Positions 7,098-15,440 of a stretch of 64,000 nt of DNA are shown piece after piece. Source of the DNA: Streptomyces fumanus (GTDB taxonomy: Bacteria; Actinomycetota; Actinomycetes; Streptomycetales; Streptomycetaceae). The position numbers were made by a program, and so were the translations under genes. The stretch's first letter is position 1; the number at the start of each line of letters is the position of its first letter. Below the pieces are notes generated by a model. The model made no database searches and was not told the DNA's origin. It was given only the letters and a program-made list of their open reading frames with translations. The stretch lies in contig NZ_BNBI01000007.1 in NCBI RefSeq assembly GCF_014655295.1, positions 372,001 to 436,000 of the forward strand, given 5' to 3'.

Positions 7098-10000
7098 TCA
7101 GTTGGTGCCGCTCAGTTCGTCGCGCAACTGCCGGGCCAGCATCCGCAGGGTCGGGTGGTCGAAGACGAAACCGGGCGGCAGCCGCAGTGCCGTGTGCCGG
7201 GCCAGCCGGTCGCGCAGTTCCACCGCCATCAGGGAGTCCAGGCCGATCTCGGTGAACACCAGGTCCGGGTCGAGGGCGGTGGCCGCCGCGGAGGCCGAGT
7301 GGCCGAGGACCTGCCCGGCCTCCCGTCGCACCAGGTCGAGCAGTACGCCCTCCCGCTCCTCCGCGTCCAGACCGGCCAACCGGGCGGCCATCGGCTCCTC
7401 CGCGGCGGCGACCGCCGGTGCCCGTCGGGCCGGGGGCACCAGGGTCCGCATCGGCGGGGCGACGGGTCCGGCGGCGGCCTGGGCGCGCAGGGCGGCGAGG
7501 TCCAGCTTCATCGGCACCACCACGGACAGGCCGGTGCGCAGCGCGGCGTCGAACAGCCGCATGCCCTCGGCGGGGGCCAGTGCGGCGACACCGCCCCGTG
7601 CCGCCCGGTGCCGCTCGGGCCGCCCGGTGGCCGCCGCCAGCCGCCCGGTCATCCCGGTACCGTCGGCCTGTTCCCACATGCCCCACGCCAGCGACACGGC
7701 GGGCAGGCCCGCGGCGCGGCGCCGGTGCGCGAGCGCGTCGAGGTAGGCGTTGGCGGCGGCGTAATTGCCCTGCCCCGGGTTGCCCAGGACACCGGCGGCG
7801 GAGGAGAACAGGACGAACGCGGCGAGCCCGGACTCCCGGGTCAGCTCGTCCAGGTGGCGGGCGCCGTCGGCCTTGGCCCGCAGCACCGTGTCGAGCCGCT
7901 CCGGCGTCAGGGCGGTCAGCACCCCGTCGTCCAGCACACCCGCCGCGTGCACCACGGCGGTCAGCGGTGCGTCGGCGGGGATCTCGGCCAGCAGCGCCGC
8001 CACGGCGGCCCGGTCCGCGACATCGCACGCCGCGACGCGTACCCGGGCGCCCGCCGCCGCCAGTTCCGCCGCGAGCCCGGCGGCACCCGGGGCCTTCTCC
8101 CCGCGCCGCCCGGCCAGCACCAGGTTCCGCACCCCGTGCGCCGCCACCAGGTGCCGGGCCAGGACCGCGCCGAGGGCACCGGTACCGCCGGTGACCAGGA
8201 CGGTGCCGTCGCCCAGACCGGCGTCCGGCACCTCACCCGCCGCCGCCCGGACGAGCCGCCGGGTGAACCAACGCCCGTCACGCACTGCCAACTGCGGTTC
8301 GTCGGCGGCGGGGAGCTGAGCGAGCGCTCCGGTCCCCGGGCCGGTGTCGGTGCCTGTGCCGACGTCGAGGAGGAGGACCCGCCCCGGGTTCTCCGCCTGC
8401 GCGGAGGCCATCAGGCCCCAGACCGCGGCCGTCGCCGGGTCGACCGGCTCGCCGTCCCGGACGGCGACGGCACCCCGCGTCAGCACGACCAGTCGGCTGG
8501 ACAGCAGCGACGGCTCGGCCAGCCAGGCCCGGGCCACCCGCAACGCCCGTCCGGTCACCTCCCGCACGTCGGCCGTCTCCCGTCCAGCGGCTGCCGCGGT
8601 GCGGAGATCGAGCAGCAGGGTGTCCGGCGGCTTGGGCGCGGCGGACAGCCGGTGTACGTCGTCGGCGTCGGCCACCGGCACCGGACGCAGGGCCAGGGAC
8701 TCGCCCCCTGCCCGCACCTCCTCCCACGCGACGAGGAACAACCGGTCCGCCGTGTCCGCCGTCCCGATGAGCTGCCCGGGGTCGACCGGCCGGGACACCA
8801 CCGACCCGAGCGACGCGACCGGGGCACCGGCACCGTCGGCCAGTTCTAGGGACATGGTGTGCGTGCCGCTCAGGGTCACCCGGACCCGCACCGCCGAGGC
8901 ACCGGACGCGTGCAGCGTCACGTCGCGGTAGGCGAAGGGCAGTACCAGCCGTGGCGCGGACTCGTCCCGCTCGTGGAAGGCCAGGGTGTGCATGGCGGCG
9001 TCGAGAAGCGCGGGGTGCAGCCCGAACGCCGCCGCCCGGTCCCGGTGCTCGTCCGCGAGGGCCACCTCCGCGTACACGGCACCGTCACCGCGCCAGGCCG
9101 CCCGCAGTCCCTGGAACACGGGCCCGTACCGGTACCCGGCCTGCTCCAGACCGTCGTACAGCCCCTCGACGTCCGCCGGGTCCACGGCCACCGCGCCGGC
9201 CGGCGGCCAGACCGACAGGCCGGCCACCGACGCGGCCGGGGCCGCCACCGTGTCGTTCGCGGGACGCAGCGTGCCGGAGGCGTGCCGCGTCCACGGCGTT
9301 CCCAACGCGGCGTCCTCGGCACGGGAGTGGACACGCACCGCACGCCGGCCGGTACCGTCGTCAGCCCCGACGCTGACACGCATCCGCGCGGCGGTGCCCT
9401 CCGCCAGGACCAGGGGAGCCTCCATCACCAGCTCCTCGACGGCACCGCAGCCGACCTCGTCACCGGCGCGCAACGCCAGCTCCACGAAGGCGGCACCGGG
9501 CAGCAGTACGGCCCCGGCCGCGACGTGGTCGGCCAGCCACGGGTGCGTGGCCAGCGACAGCCGGGACGTGAACAGCACCTCACCCGACTCCGGTACTTCG
9601 ACCACCGCACCCAGCAGCGGATGCCCGAGGCCGTCCAGCCCGGCGGCCGACACGTCACCGGTGGTGCTGGGGGTGTCGTCGGGGGTGAGCCAGTAGTGGG
9701 TGCGTTGGAAGGGGTAGGTGGGGAGTTCGGGGGTGAGTGGGGGTGGGGTGGTGGTGCGGTGGAGGGTGTTGAGGTTGATGGGGGTGCCGGTGGTGTGGAG
9801 TTGGGCGAGGGCGGTGGTGAGGGTGCGGGTTTCGTCGTGGTCGCGGCGTAATGCGGGGATGAGGGTGGTGTTGGCGTGGGGGTCGAGGTTTTCGCGGGTC
9901 AGGGCGGTGAGGGTGCTGTCGGGGCCGAGCTCCAGATACGTGGTGACGCCTTGGTCGGCGAGGGTTTGGATGCCGTCGGCGAAGCGGACGGTTGCGCGTG

Positions 10001-13000
10001 CGTGGTGGGCCCAGTAGGCGGGGGTGGTCAGGGTGTCGGGGTCGGCGAGCTGTCCGGTGATGTTGGACAGGAGGGGGAGGGTGGGGGTGTGGAAGGTCAG
10101 GCCGGCCAGTGCGTGTTCAAAGTCGGTGAGCATGGGTTGCATGCGGGTGGAGTGGAAGGCGTGGGAGACGGTCAGGCGTCGGGTGCGGATGCCCTGTGCG
10201 GCCAGTTCCTGTGCTGCTTCAAGTACGGGTTCTTCGTCGCCGGACAGGACGGTGGAGGTGGGGCTGTTGACGGCGGCGATGTCGACACCCGGCCAGGTGG
10301 GGAGGTCGTGTTCGGGGGCGGCGACGGCGATCATGGCGCCGCCTTCGGGCAGTGTTTGCATCAGGCGTCCGCGGGTGGTGACCAGAGTGGCCGCGTCCTC
10401 CAACGACAGGACCCCTGCTACGTGTGCGGCGGTGATCTCACCGATGGAGTGTCCGCCGACGATGTCGGGGGTGATGCCCCAGGAGGTGATGAGCCGGTAG
10501 AGGGCGACTTCCAGGGCGAAGAGTGCGGCCTGCGTGTGCAGGGTCTGGTTGAGGCGGTCGGGGTCGTCTCCGAAGACGATGTCGCGTGTGTCGTCGCCGA
10601 GGGCTGTGCAGACTTCGTCGAACGCCTCGCGGTACACGGGGAACGCTTCGTACAGCTCGCGCCCCATGCCGAGCCGCTGGGAGCCCTGCCCGGTGAAGAG
10701 CACCGCCAGCCGCCCGCGGGTCATCGTGCCTCTCACGACGCTGGGTGCCGTCTCGCCCCGTGCCACCGCGTCCAGGCCGGTCAGTGCCTCGTTGCGGTCG
10801 CCGGCCAGGACGACCGCGCGGTCCGGTAGGGCGGCCCGGCCCAGGGCCAGCGCGGCGCCCAGCTCGGGCAGGTCCAGTTCGGGGTGCCGGACGAGGAAGG
10901 ACAGCAGCCGTTGCGCCTGTGCGCGCAGGGCCGTCGTACCGCGGCCGGACAGCGGCAGGAGTACCGGGACATCCTTCGGCCAGGCCGATGTCGTGTCGAC
11001 GGGGGCGGGCTCCGCCTGTTCGAGGATGACGTGGGCGTTGGTGCCGCTGACGCCGAACGCGGAGACACCCGCCCGCCGGGACCGTCCGGTCTCGGGCCAG
11101 GGCCGCTGCTCCGTCAGCAGTTCCACCGCGCCGGCCGACCAGTCGACCTGGGGGGTGGGGGTGTCGATGTGCAGGGTGCGCGGCAGGATGCCGTGCTGGA
11201 GGGCCAGTACGGTCTTGATGACGCCCGCGACGCCCGCGGCGGCCTGGGCGTGTCCGATGTTGGACTTCAACGAACCGAGCAGGAGCGGGTGTTCGCGGTC
11301 CTGTCCGTAGGTGGCGAGGACCGCTTGCGCTTCGATGGGGTCGCCCAGTGCCGTGCCCGTGCCGTGTGCCTCCACCGCGTCCACGTCACCCGGCGTCAGC
11401 CCGGCCTCGGCCAGTGCCCGCCGGATCACCCGTTGCTGGGAGGGGCCGTTGGGGGCGGTCAGGCCGTTGGAGGCGCCGTCCTGGTTGACGGCCGAGCCAC
11501 GTACCACCGCCAGCACCCGGTGGCCGTTGCGCCGGGCGTCCGAGAGCCGTTCCAAGGCCAGCACACCCACGCCCTCGGCCCATCCCGTGCCGTCGGCGGA
11601 CGCCGCGAAGGACTTGCAACGGCCGTCCACCGACATGCCGCGTTGCCGGGAGAAGGCGATGAAGATGCCGGGCGTCGGCATCACCGTGACACCACCGGCC
11701 AGCGCGATCGAGCACTCTCCCGCCCGCAGGGCCTGGGCGGCCAGATGCAGGGCCACGAGAGAGGAGGAACAAGCGGTGTCCACCGCGACCGACGGGCCCT
11801 CGAAGCCGAGCGCGTACGACACCCGGCCCGACAGAACACTGGCCGATGCGCCGAGACCGAGCATGCCCTCCAGCTCGGCGGGCACGGGTGTCACGCCCGA
11901 CCCGTAGTTGTGGTAGGTCACGCCGGAGAAGACACCGACGTCCGTGCCGCGCAGGGCGGTCGGGTCCAGACCGGCCCGCTCCAGCGCCTCCCACGACGTC
12001 TCCAGCATGAGCCGCTGCTGCGGGTCCATGGCCAGCGCCTCGCGGGGCGAGATACCGAAGAACCCGGCGTCGAACTCACCCGCGTCGTGCAGGAAGCCGC
12101 CTTGCTGGGCGTAGCTGGTGCCGGCGTGGTCCGGGTCGGGATGGAAGAGGGAGTCCAGGTCCCAACCCCGGTCCGTCGGGAAGTCACTGACGCCGTCACG
12201 GCCGTCGAGTACGAGGTCCCACAGTTCCTCCGGCGTGGTCACGCCACCCGGCAACCGGCACGCCATGCCGACGATGGCTATCGGCTCGTCCGTCGTCGCC
12301 GCCGGGGCGACCGTCGGCACCACGGCCACGGGAGCGGGCAGGTCGTCGACCAACTCCTCCAGCAGGAAGGCGCTGAGGACCTGTGGTGTCGGGTAGTCGA
12401 AGAGGAGGGTGGTCGGCAGGGTGCGGCCGGTGAGGGCGTTGAGACGGTTGCGCAGTTGGACGGCGGTGGCCGAGTCGAAGCCGATCTCGTTGAACACCAT
12501 GTCCGGTTCGATCGCGTCCGGCGAGGAGAACCCCAGGACGGCCGCGGTCTCCCGGCGGACGGTGGCCAGCAGTATGCGTTCCTGTTCCGGCGTGGACTGT
12601 CCGGCGAGGTCGGCGGTGAGGACGCCGGTGTCCGACGGCGGTTCCGCGAGGCCCGGGAGCTGGTCGGCCACTGAACTGGCGGTGTCGGTGGCTGTGGCGC
12701 TTCTGAGCCAGTAGTGCTGGTGTTGGAAGGGGTAGGTGGGGAGGTGCCAGGCGGTGTGTGGGGGTGTGGGGTGCTCTAGAAGGGTGGTCCAGTTGATGGG
12801 GAGGCCGCGGGTCCAGGCGTGGCCGAGGGAGGTGAGGAGTTGGCGGGTGCCGCCGTGGTGGCGGCGGAGGGTGCCGGTGATGAGGAGGGGGTCGGTGTGG
12901 GTGTGTTCGGCTGTGGCTTCGATGCTGGTGGTCAGGACGGGGTGGGGGCTGATTTCGATGAAGGTGGTGAAGCCCTGGGTGAGGAGGTGGTGGATGGCGG

Positions 13001-15440
13001 GGGCGAAGTTCACGGTGTTGCGGAGGTTGCGGTACCAGTAGGTGGCGTTGAGGTGGGTGGTGTCGAGCCAGTCGGTGTCGACGGTGGAGAGGAAGGGGGT
13101 GTGGGAGGTGGTGGGGGTGATGTCGGTGAGGGTGTGGGTGAGGTGGTCTTGGATGGTTTCGACGTGGGTGGTGTGGGAGGCGTAGTCGACGTCGATGGTG
13201 CGTGCGCGGATGCCGGTTGCTTCGCAGGTGGCGGCGAGTTCCGCGAGGGCTTGTGGTTCCCCGGCTACGACGACGGAGCCTGGTCCGTTGACGGCGGCTG
13301 TCTGGATGCGGTGGTTCCAGGGGGCGGTGAGTTCCTCGGCCTCGGCATGGGATACGGCGAGGGACATCATGCCGCCGTGTCCGGAGAGGTGGGTGGCGAT
13401 GGCCTGGCTGCGCAGGACGACGATCTTGGCGGCGTCCGCGAGGGACAGCCCGCCGGCTACGTGGGCTGCCGCGATCTCCCCTTGGCTATGCCCTACGACC
13501 GCTGACGGTGTGACGCCTGCCGCCTGCCACACCCGCGCGAGGCCGACCATGACGGCGAAGGAGACCGGTTGGATGATGTCGACGCGGTCGAGGGGGTGGT
13601 GTCCGTGGATGGTGTCCAGGAGGGACCAGCCGGTCAGCGGGTCCATCACGGCGGCGCATTCGTCCAGTGCCTGGGCGAAGACGGGTGAGGTGGTGGCGAG
13701 TTCGGCGCCCATGCCAGCCCATTGGGTGCCCTGGCCGGGGAAGACGAACGCCACGCGTCCTTGCACGTCCGCCCGGCCGCCACTGGAGCCTTCGGCCACG
13801 GCTTCGAGCCCGGCCAGCGCTTCGGCCCGGTCCTCGGCCACCACCACCGCGCGGTCCGGCAACCCCGCCCGACCGCTCATCAGTCCCGCGGCGATCGCAC
13901 CCACATCCAGCTCAGGACGTGTCCGTATGAACTCGGCCAACTGCCGTGCCTGGGCCCGCAGTCCCGCTCCGCCACGCCCCGACACCACCAGCGGCACCAC
14001 ACCTCCCGGCCCGGGCACCGCGACCGGTTCTTCCGCCGCTCCCTCCAGGATGATGTGGGCGTTGGTGCCGCTCACCCCGAAGCCCGACACCCCTACCCGC
14101 CTCGGACGCCCCGTCTGCGGCCATTCCCGTTCCTCGGTCAGCAGTTCCACCGCGCCCGCCGACCAGTCCACCTGAGGCGACGGCGCATCCACATGCAGCG
14201 TGCGCGGCAGCACCCCGTGCCGCATCGCCATGACCATCTTGATGACGCCGGCCACCCCGGCGGCGGCCTGCGCATGCCCGATGTTCGACTTCAGCGAGCC
14301 CAGCCACAGGGGCTGTTCGCGATCCTGCCCGTAGGTCGCCAGCAGGGCCTGCGCCTCGATCGGGTCGCCCAGTGCCGTGCCCGTGCCGTGTGCTTCCACC
14401 GCGTCCACGTCGCCCGGCGTCAGCCCGGCCGCCGCCAGCGCGCGCCGAATCACCCGCTGCTGGGAGGGGCCGTTGGGGGCGGTGAGGCCGTTGGAGGCGC
14501 CGTCCTGGTTGACGGCTGAGCCACGTACGACCGCCAGGACCCGGTGTCCCAGGCGTTCCGCGTCCGACAGGCGCTCCACCAGCAGCACGCCCACGCCCTC
14601 GGAGAAGCCGGTGCCGTCCGCCGACGCGGCGAACGCCTTGCACCGGCCGTCGGCGGACAGTCCTCGCTGCCGGGAGAAGCCGACGAAGATGCCGGGGTTG
14701 GCCATGACGGTGACGCCCCCGGCCAGGGCCATCGAGCACTCCCCGGCCCGTAGCGCCTGGACGGCCAGGTGCAGGGCGACCAGCGACGACGAGCACGCCG
14801 TGTCCACCGTGACCGAGGGGCCCTCGAAGCCGAGCACGTAGGAGACGCGGCCGGACAGGACGCTGGCCGAGGTGCCCGTACCCATGACCGCCTCGAGTTC
14901 TTCGGGGACGCGGGCCGCGGTGCCGTAGTTGTGGTAGGTGACGCCGGTGAAGACGCCGACGTCCGTGCCGCGCAGGGCGGTCGGGTCGATGCCCGCGCGT
15001 TCGAAAACCTCCCAGGAGGTCTCCAGCATGAGCCGCTGCTGCGGGTCCATGGCCAGGGCCTCGCGCGGGGAGATGCCGAAGAAAGCCGCGTCGAAGCCGC
15101 CCGCGTCGTACAGGAAGCCGCCCTGGCGGACGTAACTGGTGCCGGGGTGGTCGGGGTCCGCGTCGAAGAGGTGGTCCAGGTCCCAGCCCCGGTCGGTGGG
15201 GAAGTCACCGATGGCGTCGCCGCCGGTGGTGACGAGGTTCCACAGTTCCTCCGGGGAGGCGACCCCGCCCGGCAGGCGGCAGGCCATGCCGACGATCGCG
15301 ACGGGTTCGGACAGTCCTCGGCGGATGTCGGCGTTCTCCCGTTCCAGCCGCTCGTTCTCCATGAGCGTGACACGCAGCGCTTCGACGACCTTCGCGTCGG
15401 GAGTGGTCATCCCGGCCTCCGCCTTCTTCCCCATCGTCAT
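7098..15440 (-). CDS. Type I PKS, modules 7 and 8 (last extension steps)
   Basis: This is a two-module protein of 2780 aa. Residues ~1-44 form a coiled-coil docking segment. Module 7: KS ~45-466, AT ~560-910 (GHSQG, YASH: methylmalonyl), ACP ~988 (GFDSA), with no reductive domain, so the beta-ketone stays. Module 8: KS ~1050-1468, AT ~1570-1913 (GHSIG, HAFH: malonyl), DH ~1937-2200 (intact HxxxGxxxxP and LLDAAMH), KR ~2413-2640 (TGGTGALG, catalytic Tyr in GQGNY, LDD: B-type), ACP ~2733 (GLDSL). There is no TE; the amide synthase gene follows. I use the ATG at 15440, part of a TGATG overlap with the previous gene; a GTG one codon earlier is possible. Codon 1864 is TTA. Both AT regions are near-copies of ATs in other modules. 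Confidence 0.95.
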   Translation of the reverse strand: MTMGKKAEAGMTTPDAKVVEALRVTLMENERLERENADIRRGLSEPVAIVGMACRLPGGVASPEELWNLVTTGGDAIGDFPTDRGWDLDHLFDADPDHPGTSYVRQGGFLYDAGGFDAAFFGISPREALAMDPQQRLMLETSWEVFERAGIDPTALRGTDVGVFTGVTYHNYGTAARVPEELEAVMGTGTSASVLSGRVSYVLGFEGPSVTVDTACSSSLVALHLAVQALRAGECSMALAGGVTVMANPGIFVGFSRQRGLSADGRCKAFAASADGTGFSEGVGVLLVERLSDAERLGHRVLAVVRGSAVNQDGASNGLTAPNGPSQQRVIRRALAAAGLTPGDVDAVEAHGTGTALGDPIEAQALLATYGQDREQPLWLGSLKSNIGHAQAAAGVAGVIKMVMAMRHGVLPRTLHVDAPSPQVDWSAGAVELLTEEREWPQTGRPRRVGVSGFGVSGTNAHIILEGAAEEPVAVPGPGGVVPLVVSGRGGAGLRAQARQLAEFIRTRPELDVGAIAAGLMSGRAGLPDRAVVVAEDRAEALAGLEAVAEGSSGGRADVQGRVAFVFPGQGTQWAGMGAELATTSPVFAQALDECAAVMDPLTGWSLLDTIHGHHPLDRVDIIQPVSFAVMVGLARVWQAAGVTPSAVVGHSQGEIAAAHVAGGLSLADAAKIVVLRSQAIATHLSGHGGMMSLAVSHAEAEELTAPWNHRIQTAAVNGPGSVVVAGEPQALAELAATCEATGIRARTIDVDYASHTTHVETIQDHLTHTLTDITPTTSHTPFLSTVDTDWLDTTHLNATYWYRNLRNTVNFAPAIHHLLTQGFTTFIEISPHPVLTTSIEATAEHTHTDPLLITGTLRRHHGGTRQLLTSLGHAWTRGLPINWTTLLEHPTPPHTAWHLPTYPFQHQHYWLRSATATDTASSVADQLPGLAEPPSDTGVLTADLAGQSTPEQERILLATVRRETAAVLGFSSPDAIEPDMVFNEIGFDSATAVQLRNRLNALTGRTLPTTLLFDYPTPQVLSAFLLEELVDDLPAPVAVVPTVAPAATTDEPIAIVGMACRLPGGVTTPEELWDLVLDGRDGVSDFPTDRGWDLDSLFHPDPDHAGTSYAQQGGFLHDAGEFDAGFFGISPREALAMDPQQRLMLETSWEALERAGLDPTALRGTDVGVFSGVTYHNYGSGVTPVPAELEGMLGLGASASVLSGRVSYALGFEGPSVAVDTACSSSLVALHLAAQALRAGECSIALAGGVTVMPTPGIFIAFSRQRGMSVDGRCKSFAASADGTGWAEGVGVLALERLSDARRNGHRVLAVVRGSAVNQDGASNGLTAPNGPSQQRVIRRALAEAGLTPGDVDAVEAHGTGTALGDPIEAQAVLATYGQDREHPLLLGSLKSNIGHAQAAAGVAGVIKTVLALQHGILPRTLHIDTPTPQVDWSAGAVELLTEQRPWPETGRSRRAGVSAFGVSGTNAHVILEQAEPAPVDTTSAWPKDVPVLLPLSGRGTTALRAQAQRLLSFLVRHPELDLPELGAALALGRAALPDRAVVLAGDRNEALTGLDAVARGETAPSVVRGTMTRGRLAVLFTGQGSQRLGMGRELYEAFPVYREAFDEVCTALGDDTRDIVFGDDPDRLNQTLHTQAALFALEVALYRLITSWGITPDIVGGHSIGEITAAHVAGVLSLEDAATLVTTRGRLMQTLPEGGAMIAVAAPEHDLPTWPGVDIAAVNSPTSTVLSGDEEPVLEAAQELAAQGIRTRRLTVSHAFHSTRMQPMLTDFEHALAGLTFHTPTLPLLSNITGQLADPDTLTTPAYWAHHARATVRFADGIQTLADQGVTTYLELGPDSTLTALTRENLDPHANTTLIPALRRDHDETRTLTTALAQLHTTGTPINLNTLHRTTTPPPLTPELPTYPFQRTHYWLTPDDTPSTTGDVSAAGLDGLGHPLLGAVVEVPESGEVLFTSRLSLATHPWLADHVAAGAVLLPGAAFVELALRAGDEVGCGAVEELVMEAPLVLAEGTAARMRVSVGADDGTGRRAVRVHSRAEDAALGTPWTRHASGTLRPANDTVAAPAASVAGLSVWPPAGAVAVDPADVEGLYDGLEQAGYRYGPVFQGLRAAWRGDGAVYAEVALADEHRDRAAAFGLHPALLDAAMHTLAFHERDESAPRLVLPFAYRDVTLHASGASAVRVRVTLSGTHTMSLELADGAGAPVASLGSVVSRPVDPGQLIGTADTADRLFLVAWEEVRAGGESLALRPVPVADADDVHRLSAAPKPPDTLLLDLRTAAAAGRETADVREVTGRALRVARAWLAEPSLLSSRLVVLTRGAVAVRDGEPVDPATAAVWGLMASAQAENPGRVLLLDVGTGTDTGPGTGALAQLPAADEPQLAVRDGRWFTRRLVRAAAGEVPDAGLGDGTVLVTGGTGALGAVLARHLVAAHGVRNLVLAGRRGEKAPGAAGLAAELAAAGARVRVAACDVADRAAVAALLAEIPADAPLTAVVHAAGVLDDGVLTALTPERLDTVLRAKADGARHLDELTRESGLAAFVLFSSAAGVLGNPGQGNYAAANAYLDALAHRRRAAGLPAVSLAWGMWEQADGTGMTGRLAAATGRPERHRAARGGVAALAPAEGMRLFDAALRTGLSVVVPMKLDLAALRAQAAAGPVAPPMRTLVPPARRAPAVAAAEEPMAARLAGLDAEEREGVLLDLVRREAGQVLGHSASAAATALDPDLVFTEIGLDSLMAVELRDRLARHTALRLPPGFVFDHPTLRMLARQLRDELSGTN
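9665..10700 (-). repeat. Malonyl-AT block, copy in module 8
   Basis: Covers the C-terminal two thirds of the AT and the post-AT linker. It is near-identical in DNA to 36345-37395 and, in part, to 25040-25760. It stands out by a strong G+T bias on the plus strand. Confidence 0.8.
9849..9851 (-). other. TTA leucine codon in the module 8 AT region
   Basis: On the coding strand the segment for PALRR reads GCA TTA CGC, codon 1864 of the PKS. In Streptomyces TTA is read by the bldA tRNA. The near-identical module 3 copy has CTA at the same place. Confidence 0.9.
12250..15306 (-). other. PKS module 7 (KS-AT-ACP, methylmalonyl, unreduced)
   Basis: KS begins at EPVAIVGM (about 15306). The AT has YASH near 13185, which predicts methylmalonyl-CoA. 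The ACP serine motif GFDSA lies near 12480. The AT runs directly into the ACP, so no KR, DH or ER was ever available, and the module should leave a ketone. Confidence 0.85.
12715..13765 (-). repeat. Methylmalonyl-AT block, copy in module 7
   Basis: The AT core plus post-AT linker is near-identical in DNA to 19180-20225 and 44555-45600, with plus-strand G+T bias. Similarity extends into the adjoining KS end (about 14040-14400). Confidence 0.8.

Larger units (their letters stand above)
7180..12290 (-). other. PKS module 8 (KS-AT-DH-KR-ACP, malonyl, enoyl product)
   Basis: The AT has GHSIG and HAFH (malonyl). DH and KR have all expected catalytic motifs, so this last extension should leave an alpha,beta-unsaturated acyl chain next to the future lactam carbonyl. 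Confidence 0.85.

Noticed and set aside
7098..7400. Possible thioesterase at the end of the last PKS
   Set aside because: The protein ends shortly after the ACP; no GxSxG hydrolase domain follows, and the amide synthase gene next door explains release.
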